From Purshia tridentata (taxonomy: Eukaryota; Streptophyta; Magnoliopsida; Rosales; Rosaceae), in NCBI GenBank assembly GCA_003254885.1, contig QANT01003167.1, positions 1-37,866 of the forward strand: a stretch of 37,866 nt of DNA, in the 5' to 3' direction. Shown here piece after piece: positions 1 through 9,107 of the stretch; positions within the stretch are counted from its first letter, which is position 1; every line of letters begins with the position of its first letter. Below the pieces are notes generated by a model. It was not told where the DNA came from and searched no databases. It saw nothing but the letters and a program-made list of their open reading frames with translations. A program made the position numbers and the translations under genes.

Positions 1-505
1 TTGAATTCTTTGCTTCCTTTGTGTATGGCTCAAACAATAATGCTCTCCGTAAATGTTTGTGGAGGGATTTAGGTGATTTTGCTGCTTGTGTCATAAATCA
101 GCCTTGGGTGATTTTGGGGGACTACAATGTGGCGAGATCTTCCTTTGAGATAGTGGGGGGGTCAAATGCTACTACTAGTGCTATGATGGATTTTCAGAAG
201 TGTATTGATGATATTGAAGTTGACGATCTCCGATTTACAGGTGCCTTATACACTTGGAGTGATAAACGTCACACCTTGGATTGTGTTTCTAAGAAGCTGG
301 ATAGAGTGATGGTAAATGAAGCTTGGATTTCGAAGTTTACCAATTCAGGGGCTGATTTCCCTATTCCGGGGATTTCAGACCACAGCCCGTGCATGGTCAA
401 TCTAGGGATCTCTCGCCGAACTAGAAAGTGCCCCTTCAAGTTTTTTAATTTCATGTCCAAAAGAGAGGAATTTCTTCCCCTTGTTACTCGGTGTTGGCAG
501 ACGAG

Positions 506-589
506 CGTGGATGGGACTATCCAATTCCAAGTGGCTAAGAAGACGACCGTGGATGGGACTATCCAATTCCAAGTGTTTAAGAAGCTCAA
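506..589 (+). repeat. In-frame 42-bp tandem duplication in LINE 1 ORF2
   Basis: Two adjacent 42-bp copies (506-547 and 548-589) encode VDGTIQFQVAKK and VDGTIQFQVFKK. The duplication adds 14 codons without breaking the frame. It lies in the linker between endonuclease and RT. The homologous part of LINE 3 (GNSGSFQFQIAKRLK) has one copy, so the duplication is specific to this copy or its sub-lineage. Confidence 0.9.
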
Positions 590-1451
590 GCTAGTTAAAG
601 AGGAATTGAAGAAGCTAAACAAAGAAAGGGTGGGAAATGTGGTCAATAATGCTGCCATTGCCAAGCTGAAGCTTTCGAATTGTCAAAGAGCCTTGGAATC
701 TAACCCGTGCGATATTGCTCTAAGGAGTAGGGAGAAAGAGTTGGCCTTGGTTTATGTCAAGGCTATTGAGGAGGAAGAGCTCTTTAACAAGCAAAAGTCC
801 CGAATAAGATGGCTAAAGGAAGGGGATAGGAACTCGGCCTTTTTCTTTAAATCCACTTTGGGGAGGAGGAACATGAACAATATCACAACTATCCATAGGG
901 ATGATGGCACGGTTGTTGAAGGGTATGATAATGTTAGAGAGGAGGTGGTCAACTTTTACAAGAATCTTTGGTGTGCTCCTAGTTTATCTAGCAGGGGCAG
1001 CGGCACTACTCCTAGAGATGTGATTTCTACTACTCTATCAGATGCCCAAGCCTCCTCCCTTGGTCTCTTAGTCACGGCGGAGGAGATCAAGGAGGCTTGT
1101 TTCGCTATGAACCCCAACAAGGCTCCGGGTCCTGATGGGTTTAATGCTCACTTCTACCAAGCAACGTGGCATATCATTGGCGGAGACATCATAGCTGCTA
1201 TTCTGGAATTCTTCACTACCGGACACCTCCTACGAGAGTGTAATGCAACCTCGGTCACACTTATTCCCAAAGTGCCCAATGCCACCAAGTTATGTGACTT
1301 TCGGCCCATATCTTGCTGCAACACTATTTACAAGATCATTGCTAAGGTCATTGCAAACCGAATCAAAGGGGTGCTGCCCTCTATCATTAGCCCTAACCAA
1401 ACGGCTTTCGTGGCAGGGCGAAGGATTGGTGATAACATCCTCTTGGTTCAG

Positions 1452-1484
1452 GAGCTTCTTCGCGATTNGAGCTTCTTCGTGACT
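1452..1484 (+). other. Single N inside a 16-bp near-direct repeat: probable assembly join
   Basis: The 16 bases at 1452-1467 (starting GAGCTTCTTCG) recur at 1469-1484 with two differences, separated by one N at 1468. The extra 17 bases shift the frame from the one used before the N to the one used after it. LINE 2 and LINE 3 have one copy of this stretch. This is the pattern expected when two contigs are joined without collapsing their overlap, so the frame break may not be real. Confidence 0.7.
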
Positions 1485-3367
1485 ACCACAAGGTAAGCAT
1501 TCACCCCCGGTGTGCCCTTAAAGTGGATATTATGAAGGCCTATGATATGGTGGATTGTATCTTCCTTCTCCAAACCCTTGCTGCCCTTAAGTTCCCTAAC
1601 ATTATGATTCAATGGATACAAGCTTGCTTGACCACTCCTAGATTCTCTATATGTGTGAATGGGGAGCTTGCCGAGTTCTTTCCTAGCACTTGTGGCATCT
1701 GTCAAGGTGACCCTATGTCCCCATATCTCTTTGTCATTGTTATGGAAGTTTTGACTAAGATTATTGCTCTCAAAGTTAGCAACAACCGGCAATTCAGATA
1801 CCATTGGAAGTGTGACAATGTGAAGTTGACTCATTTATGCTTTGCGGATGACCTTATTTTGTTTTGCCAAGGCGACCTCTCTTCTGTCCGCACTCTCAAG
1901 GAGGCCTTGGATGACTTCTATACGCTCTCAGGCCTTAAAGCCAATCCCCTCAAGGGCAATCTGTTCACTTCAAGAGTTCATCCCAACATGCAGCCCCAAA
2001 TTGATGCTTGCCTTGAGTTTAAAGTGGGAACTCTTCCGATTAAGTACCTTGGCATCCCCATTATCTCAACCAAGCTTTGGATTAGAAATTGTGTGAACCT
2101 TGTTGACAATGTGGCTACCCGAATTAACTCTTGGCACAGCAAGTTCCTCTCCTTTACCAGACTGCTCCAACTCATCATTTCGGTGCTCTCTAGTATGCAT
2201 TTTTTTGGGCTAGCCACATCATGCTTCCGAAGAAGGTTCTAGAGTAAAAGATTCGGGCCTTTCTTTGGACAGGATCGAATGTTAGTGGCCATGGTGCTAA
2301 GGTGGCTTGGGATAGTATGTGCAAGCCGAAAAAGGAGGGTGGATTAGGTATCAAGGCCTTGCCTATTTGGAACAAGGCTCTTATGTTGAGGCACCTTTGG
2401 CAGCTCATCTGTGGTGTGGATAAAATGTGGACTAAGTGGGTTAATGCCTACCATATCAAGGGGAGGAACATTTGGGAGGTTAAACCCTCGCAAATTTGCT
2501 CTTGGAATTGGAGGAAGATTCTCAAGCTCCTCCCCTTAGCTTGGCCTCTTATCCTTCACAAGATTGGGAATGGTCATAGAGCAGCCTTGTGGTTTGACAA
2601 TTGGCATCCTAGGGGCCCTCTTGTTTTGGCTTAGGGTGAGCGGGTGGTGTATGATTCTGGGCTCATAGCGAATGCCAAGGTAAGTGCAATTGTCTCCAAC
2701 GATGTGTGGGAGTGGCCGGCGCCTCTAGTCCCCCGAGCTCTTGGAGATCAAGCACCTTATGCCTTCCTACAACCCTAATATTAATAGGTACGATTCCATT
2801 GTATGGCTGCCTTCCTCCTTTGGCATGTACATGACTTGGGAGAGCTTGAGAGATCGTTCACCTAAGGTCCCTTGGTACAAGCTTATGTGGTTTAGCAACA
2901 ATATTCCTCGTATGAGTTTCGTCCTTTGGCTGGCCATTCTGGAGAGACTAGCTACTGTTGATCGCATTCATGTCTACAAGCCCTCTATCGACACGACTTG
3001 TGTTCTATGTAAGAGAGAGGTGGAGACTCCTTCCCATCTTTTCTTTGACTGCCCATACAATAAGTGTACTTGGGCCGCTTCGATGTTCAAGTGTGGTGCT
3101 CCGCCCATTCCTACGTTATGGCCTATGTTGGTTGGATGGGCAGCTAGTTCGTGGAAAGGGAAGCACATAAAGACCATTATTTTGGAGCTATGTTTGGCTG
3201 CTATAATTTATGCTACTTGGAGGGAAATAAACAATCGCATTTTCAAAGAGGAAGCTTTAAACCCATCCTCCTTGCTAAAGGTGATTGTGAATTCCATTCG
3301 GTGTAGGATAGCATCTTTCTTCCCCACCATGTACCCTATCCCAATGGAGTGGCAATTGGGAGAGTAG

Positions 3368-3596
3368 TGATCTTAGTGTGGTTCCCCATCCTTGGGCAAT
3401 TTAGCGTGGGTGGGGTAGTTTGTTTTTTGGGCGGACTGCTGTTATGGGCTGTTTTTGCTTTGTTTTCGTGGGTTTGTGAGGCTAGTTCTAGCAGCCTTGT
3501 TTTGGTGGTGTTGTTTGGCTTCCTGGGGGATGCCCCTTGTACTTTGTAGTTCCTTTCTTCTCTTATTGACTCGTTTATTTACCAAAAAAAACAAAA
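3368..3596 (+). other. LINE 1 3' UTR and A-rich tail
   Basis: This is non-coding sequence after the ORF2 stop. It contains CTTTGTAGTTCC near 3542-3553 and ends TTTATTTACC followed by an A-rich run. The same order of elements (GGGGTAT or similar, TTGTATTTTGTAGTT, then ATTTACC or ATTCATC and A-run) ends LINE 2 and LINE 3 on the minus strand. That ties all three to one family and fixes the 3' boundary. The exact last base is uncertain by a few positions because the satellite also reads AAAG here. Confidence 0.82.
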
Positions 3597-3777
3597 GTAG
3601 TTCATTTGCACTAGAACGCTAATCCAAACATGAAAAAGTGGTTGGCCAAGTGGTTTTTGTCAACCAAGCACGTTTTGGTGTAACTTTAACCAAATTGGAC
3701 CAAGTGTGCACCGAAATGACGTATTCATGGATTCTTAGCACCTAAAGTGGATCTTTCAAGCTTGAACACTAATCGAG

Positions 3778-5249
3778 ACATGAGAAAGTGCATCCCTATG
3801 TCTTTTTTGACAGCCGGGAACGTTTTGGTGTAACTTTAATCAAATTGGACTCAGTATGCACCGAAATAATGTTTTCGTGCATTCTTAAGACCCAAAGTGG
3901 TTCTTTCAGGTTAGCATGCTAATATCGAGACATGAGAAAGTGCTTTCTCATGTCTTTCTTGCCAACCAAGAAAGTTTTGGAGCAATTTGGACAAATTTGG
4001 ATTGAGTATGCACCGAAATGATGTTTTTGTGCATTCTTAACACTTAAAGTGGTTCTTTAGGGCTAGCACGCCAATCGAGACATGAGAAAGTGCTTCCTCA
4101 TGCCTTTCTTGCCAATTGGGCATGTTTTGATGCAATTTTGACGATGGTATACGAAGTATGCGCCGAAATGACGTTTTAGTTCTTTCTTAACACGGAATGT
4201 TCTTCTTGAGGGCTAGAACGTTAATCCAAGCCTAAGAATGTGCTTCTTGCCAACCGAGCAGGTTTTGGTGCAACTTTAACCAAATTGTACACAGTGTGCA
4301 CCGAAATGACGTTCCATGCATTCTTAACACCTAAAGTAGTTCATTTGCGCTAGAACACTAATCCAAACAAGAGAAAGTGCTTCCTCATATCTTTATTGCC
4401 AACGGGGCACTTTTTATGCAATTGAAATGAAATTATATTGAGTATGCACCGAAATGATGTTTTCGTGCGTTCTTAACAGAAAAATGTGCTTCTTGAGGGG
4501 TAGAATGCTAATCCAAGCATTAGAAAGTGCTTCCCCACATCTTTCTCGCCAACCGCACACGTTTTGGTGGAAATTGCACGAAATTGGACTAAGTAAGCAC
4601 CGAAATGATGTTTTCGTTACTTATAAGCAAGAAATGTGCTTCTTTAGGGCTAGAATGCTAATCCAAGCATGAGAAATTGCTTCCCCATGTCTTTCTTGGC
4701 AACCAATAATGTTTTGATGCAACTTTAACCAAATTGTACTGAGTGTGCACCGAAATGACGTTTTCGTTCATTCTTGAAACCTAAAGCAGTTCCTTAGGGT
4801 GAGCACGCTAATCAAGACATTAGAGACTGCTTCCTCATCTCTTTCTTGCCAACCGGGCACGTTTTGTTAAGCTGAGTATGCACCAAAAAGACATTTTTGT
4901 TCTATCCTAACACGACATATGCTTCTTTGAGGCTAGATCGCTAATCCAAGTTTGAGAAAGTGCATCCTTATGTCTCTCCTGCCAACCGAGCATGTTTTGT
5001 TGCAACGTTAGCCGAATTTAACTCAATGTGCACTGAAATGAAGTAGTCATGCATTCTTAACACGTAAAGTAGTTCATTTGCGCAAGAACGCTAATCCAGA
5101 CATGAGAAAGTAGTTCCCCATGTGGTTCTTGTCAACCGAGCACATTTTGGTGCAACTTTAACCAAATTGGACCAAGTGTGCACCGAAATGACGTATTTGA
5201 GCATTCTTAGCGCCTAAAGTGGATCTTTTGGGCTTCAACGCTAATCGAG
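3778..5249 (+). repeat. HOR unit 1 (A-B-C-D-E-F-G-H-I-J), 1472 bp
   Basis: All ten monomer types occur in order. The unit is about 17 bp shorter than the next two because the H monomer near 4860-4880 lacks part of the segment between CACGTTTTG and CTGAGTATGC. Confidence 0.9.
3928..3955. repeat. 28-bp palindrome in a satellite B monomer (type example)
   Basis: Arms AGACATGAGAAAG (3928-3940) and CTTTCTCATGTCT (3943-3955) are perfect reverse complements of 13 bp around a 2-base centre (TG). Most other B monomers and several other types keep the same dyad with one or a few mismatches (usually CTTCC for CTTTC). The ACATG...CATGT outer arms survive in many. Confidence 0.88.
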
Positions 5250-6737
5250 ACATCAGAAAGTGCATCTCCATGTCTTTCTTGCCAACCGGGAACGTTTTTG
5301 GTGTAACTTTAATCAAATTGGATTCAGTGTGCATCGAAATGACGTTTTCATGCATTCTTAAGACCCAAAGCAGTTCTTTAGGGTTAGCACGCTAATATCG
5401 AGGCATGAGAAAGTGCTTCCTCATGTCTTTCTTGCCAAACAAGAAAGTTTTGGTGCAATTTGAATGAATTTGGACTGAGTATGCACGGAAATGATGTTTT
5501 CGTGCATTCTTAACACCTAAAGTGGTTCTTTAGGGTTGGCACACTAATCGATACATGAGAAAGTGCTTCCTCATGCCTTTCTTGCCAACCGGGCACGTTT
5601 TGATGCAATTCTGATGAAAGTAGACTGAGTATGCACCGAAATGACGTTTTAGTTCTCTTTTAACACGGAATGTGCTTCTTGAGGGCTAGATTGTTAATCC
5701 AAGCATGAGAACCTGCTTCTTGCAAACTAGACACGTTTCGGTGCAACTTTAACCAAATTGTACACAGTGTGCACCGAAATGACGTTCCATGCATTCTTAA
5801 CACCTAAAGTGGTTCATTTAGGCTAGAACACTAATCCAAACAAAATAAAGTGCTTACTCATGTCTTCATTGCCAACCGGCATGTTTTGGTGCAATTGAAA
5901 TGAAATTAGATTGAGTATGCACCAAAATGATGTTTTCGTGCATTCTTACCGAAGAGTGTACTTCTTGAGCGGTAGAACGTGAATCCAAGCATTAGAAAGT
6001 GCTTCCTCATATCTTTCTTGCCAAACAGGCCTGTTTGGGTGGAAATTGTAGGAAATTGGATTGAGTATGCACCGAAATGATGTTTTCATTACTTCTAAAC
6101 ACGAAATGTGCCTCTTTAGGGCTAGAATTTAATCCAAGCATGAGAAATTGCTTCCCCATGTCTTTCTTGCCAATTGATAACGTTTTGGAGCAACTTTAAC
6201 CAAATTGTATTGAGTGTGCATCGAAATCACGTTTTCGTTCATTCTTGAAACCTAAAGCAGTTCCTTAGGATGCGCACGCAAATCGAGACATTAAAGACTG
6301 CTTCCTCATCTATTTCTTGTGAACCAGGCACGTTTTGGTACAATTAGGACCAAGTTAGGCTGATTATGGACCGAAAAAACATTTTTGTTCTATCCTAACA
6401 CGAAATGTGGTTCTCTGAGGTTGGAACGGTAATCCAAGCATGAGAAAGTGCATCCTTATGGCTTTCTTGCCAACCGAGCACGTTTTGTTGCAACGTTAGC
6501 CGAATTTGACTCAATGTGCAAAGAAATGACGTATTCATGCATTCTTAACACCTAAAGTAGTTCATTTGCACACGAACGCTAATCCAGACATGAGAAAGTG
6601 GTTCCCTATGTGGTTCTTCTCAACCAAGCACGTTTTGGTGCAACTTTAACCAAATTAGACCAAATGTGCATAGAACTGACATATTCGTGCATTCTTCGAA
6701 CCTAAAGTGGATCTTTAGGGCTTGCACGCTAATCAAG
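5250..6737 (+). repeat. HOR unit 2 (A to J), 1488 bp
   Basis: This is a complete ten-monomer unit. Each monomer resembles the monomer one HOR period away more closely than its neighbours, which defines a higher-order repeat rather than a simple tandem array. The D monomer starts near 5703 and is the short type. Confidence 0.9.
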
Positions 6738-8226
6738 ACATGAGAAAGTGCATGCCAATGTCTTTCTTGCTAACCTAGAACGTTTTGGTGTAACTTTAAT
6801 CAAATTGGGCTCAATGTGCACCGAAAGGACGTTTTCGTGCATTCTTAAGACCCAAAGCGGTTCTTTACGGTTAGCACGCTAATATCGAGACATGAGAAAG
6901 TGTTTCCTTATGTCTTTCTTGTTAACCAAGAAAGTTTTGGTGCAATTTGGATGAATTTGGACTGAGTATGCACCGAAATGATGTTTTCGTGCATTCTTAA
7001 CACCTAAAGTGGTTGTTTAGGGCTAGCACGCTAATCGAGACATGAGAAAGTGCTTCCTCATACCTTTCTTGACAACCGGGCATGTTTTGATGCAATTATG
7101 ACAAAGGTAGACTGAGTATGCACAAAAATGACGTTTTAGTTCTTTCTTAACACGGAATGTGCTTCTTCAGAGCTCGAATGTTAATCCAAGCTTGCAAACG
7201 TGCTTCTTGCCAACTGAGCACGTTTTGGTTCAACTTTAACCAAATTGTACACAGTGTGCACCGAAATGACGTTCCATGCATTCTTAACACCTAAAGTAGT
7301 TCATTTGAGCTAGAACGCTAATCCAAACAAGAGAAAGTGCTTTCTCATGTCTTTATTGCCAACCGGGCACATTTTTGTGCAATTGAAATGAAATTGGATT
7401 AAGTATGCACCGAAATGATGTTTTTGTGCGTTCTTAATAGAAAATTGTGCTTCGTGAGGGGTAGAAGGCTAATCCAAGGATTAGAAGTGCTTCCCCATAT
7501 CTTTCTTGCCAACCAGACACGTTTCGGTGGAAATTGCACGAAATTGGACTAAGTCTGCACTGAAATGATGTTTTCATTACTTCTCAACACGAAATGTGCT
7601 TCTTTAGGGTTAGAATGCTAATCCAAGCATGAAAAATTGCTTCCCCATGTCTTTCTCACCAACCGATGACGTTTCGGTGCAACTTTGACCAAATTGTACT
7701 GAGTGTGCACCAAAATGACGTTTTCGTTCATTCCTAAAACCTAAAGCGGTTCCTTTGGGTGAGCACGCTAATCGAGACATTAGAGAGTGCTACCTCGTCT
7801 CTTTCTCGCCAACCGGGAACGTTTTGGTGCAATATGGAACAAGTTTGGCTGAGTATGCACCGAAAAGACATTTTTGTTCTATCCAAGCACGAAATGTGCT
7901 TTTTTGAGGCTAGAACGCTAATCCAAGCATGAGAAAGTCTATCCCTATGTCTTTCTTGCCAGCCGAGCACGTTTTGTTGCAACTTTAGTCGAATTTGACT
8001 CAATGTGCATTGAAATGACGTATTCGTGCATTCTTAACCCCTAAAGTAGTTCATTTGCTCTGGAACGCTAATACAGACATGAGAAAGTGGTTCCCCATGT
8101 GGTTCGTGTGAACCGAGGACGTTTTGGTGTAACTTTGACCAAATTGGGCCAAGTGTGCACCGAAAGGACGTATTCGTGCATTCTTAGCACCTAAAGTGGA
8201 TCTTTAGGGCTTGAACACTAATCAAG
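6738..8226 (+). repeat. HOR unit 3 (A to J), 1489 bp
   Basis: This is a complete ten-monomer unit, 1 bp different in length from unit 2. A fourth unit starts at 8227 with A, B, C and D, and is interrupted in E by LINE 2. Confidence 0.9.
6969..6993. repeat. Second hairpin per satellite monomer (type example)
   Basis: TGCACCGAAA (6969-6978) can pair with TTTCGTGCA (6985-6993): nine pairs, one bulged C and a 6-base loop. The same block (TGCACCGAAA, about 6 bases, TTTCGTGCA) recurs in many A and B monomers. In D, G and C monomers the right arm is diverged. Confidence 0.75.
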
Positions 8227-8862
8227 ACATGAGAAAGTGCATCCCCATGTTTTTCTTGCTAATCGGGAACGTTTTGGTGTAACTTTAATCAAATTGGATT
8301 CAGTGTACACCGAAATGGCATTTTCGTACATTTTTAAGACCCAAAAGCAACTCTTTAGGGTTAGCACGCAAATATTGAGACATGAGAAAGTGCTTCCTCT
8401 TGTCTTTCTTGCCAACCAAGAAAGTTTTGATGCAATTTTGACGAATTTGGACTGAGTATGCACTGAAATGATGTTTTCATGCATTCTTAAGAGCTAAAGC
8501 GGTTCTTTAGGGCTAACACGCTAATCGAGACATGAGAAAGTTCTTTTTCATGCCTTTCTTGCCAACCGGACACTTTTTGATGCAATTCTGACGAAAGTAG
8601 ACTGAGTATGTACCGAAATGACGTTATAGTTCTTTTTTAACACAGAAGGTGCTTCTTGAGGGCTAGAACGTTAATCCAAGCATGAGAACGTGCTTCTTAC
8701 CAACCGAGGACATTTTGGGGCAACTTTAACCAAATTGTACATAGTGTGCACCGAAATGACGTTCCATGCATTGTTAACACCTAAAGTGGTTCATTTGGGC
8801 TAGAACCCTAATCCAGACAAGAGAAAGTGCTTCCTCATGTCTTTATTGCCAACCGAACACGT

Positions 8863-8874
8863 TTTCATGCAATT
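8863..8874. repeat. LINE 2 target-site duplication, left copy
   Basis: TTTCATGCAATT lies directly before the T run (the LINE 2 tail on the minus strand). It matches TTTGGTGCAATT at 14918-14929 at ten of twelve bases. Both fit the same place in an E-type satellite monomer. Confidence 0.8.
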
Positions 8875-9107
8875 TTTTTTTTGATGAATAAATGAATCAA
8901 TAAATGGAAAGGGAACTACAAAATACAAAGGTCATACCCCAGGAAACCAATCACTCAATCCAACAAGGGGAGCAACGGAACAATAAAGACATGCCAAACA
9001 AGCAAAAAAGGCACCCCAACTAGCTAGATAGCAGCTAAAACAAGGCTAAACCTGAATTCCCTTACAAACCAACAAACAACTAGGACTATGGAACCACACT
9101 AGGACCA
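8875..9107 (-). other. LINE 2 3' UTR and poly(A)
   Basis: Read on the minus strand, this region follows the ORF2 stop and contains GGGGTATGACC, TTGTATTTTGTAGTTCCC and a final ATTTATTCATC plus A-run. It is homologous to the LINE 1 and LINE 3 ends. The A-run is short (about 11). Confidence 0.85.

Larger units (their letters stand above)
3..3367 (+). pseudogene. LINE 1 ORF2 (endonuclease-reverse transcriptase-zf-RVT), 5'-partial, broken
   Basis: ORF2 of L1-type LINEs nicks target DNA with an APE-like endonuclease and primes reverse transcription there. The frame is open from base 3 to 1467. Endonuclease motifs GDYN (117-128) and SDHSP (375-389) are present. RT motifs follow: NKAPGPDG (1116-1139), DFRPISCCNT (about 1297-1326), KVDIMKAYD (about 1520-1546), CQGDPMSPYLF (about 1699-1731) and the catalytic FADD (1841-1852). 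The C-terminal part contains CVLCKRE and HLFFDC (about 2998-3053), as in the zf-RVT domain of plant LINEs. No RNase H domain follows. Breaks: the N and adjacent duplication at 1452-1484; a one-base loss in the T run near 2200, where LINE 3 reads CATATTTTTTGGG; a TAA near 2244; a TAG near 2632. The last block ends at a TAG at 3365-3367. Confidence 0.92.
1..3596 (+). mobile_element. LINE 1: L1-clade non-LTR retrotransposon, 5' part outside window
   Basis: The window opens inside the ORF2 endonuclease of a plant L1-type LINE and continues through reverse transcriptase, a zf-RVT-like cysteine/histidine domain and a 3' UTR ending in an A-rich tail (about 3583-3596). Satellite sequence starts straight after the tail, in the 3' part of an I-type monomer, so this copy probably inserted into the same array. 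The left junction and TSD lie outside the window. The family is the same as the LINEs at 8875-14917 and 26699-31507, judged by shared protein sequence and 3' end. The copy is dead: it has a one-base frameshift near 2200, in-frame stops near 2244 and 2634, and an ambiguous base at 1468. Confidence 0.93.
3597..8874 (+). repeat. Satellite array, left arm: 150-bp monomers in a regular 10-monomer higher-order repeat
   Basis: Tandem monomers are recognised by the recurring landmarks CATGAGAAAGTGC, CTTTCTTGCCAACC, TGCACCGAAATGA and GCTAATC. Spacing is 150-153 bp except for one type of about 137 bp (D), which lacks about 12 bp after GTGCTTC. Ten types follow in fixed order. Diagnostic words include: A TAATCAAATTGGA; B AACCAAGAAAGTTTTG; C GATGCAATTCTGACG; D GACGTTCCATGCATT; E TCTTTATTGCCAACC; F GTGGAAATTGCACGAAATT; G CATGAGAAATTGCTTCC; H GACATTTTTGTTCTAT; I TTGCAACGTTAGCCG; J CCATGTGGTTCTTGTC. 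A-type monomers start at 3778, 5250, 6738 and 8227. The arm begins in a partial I monomer after LINE 1 and stops in an E monomer at LINE 2. No gene is present. Confidence 0.96.

Noticed and set aside
269..3549. Antisense and alternate-frame open frames inside LINE 1, and likewise inside LINE 2 and LINE 3.
   Set aside because: They lie opposite or out of frame with clear ORF2/ORF1 coding and have no domain resemblance.
3597..8874. Regular repeats suggesting a CRISPR array.
   Set aside because: Repeats are contiguous with no unique spacers, and the context is a plant nuclear genome.
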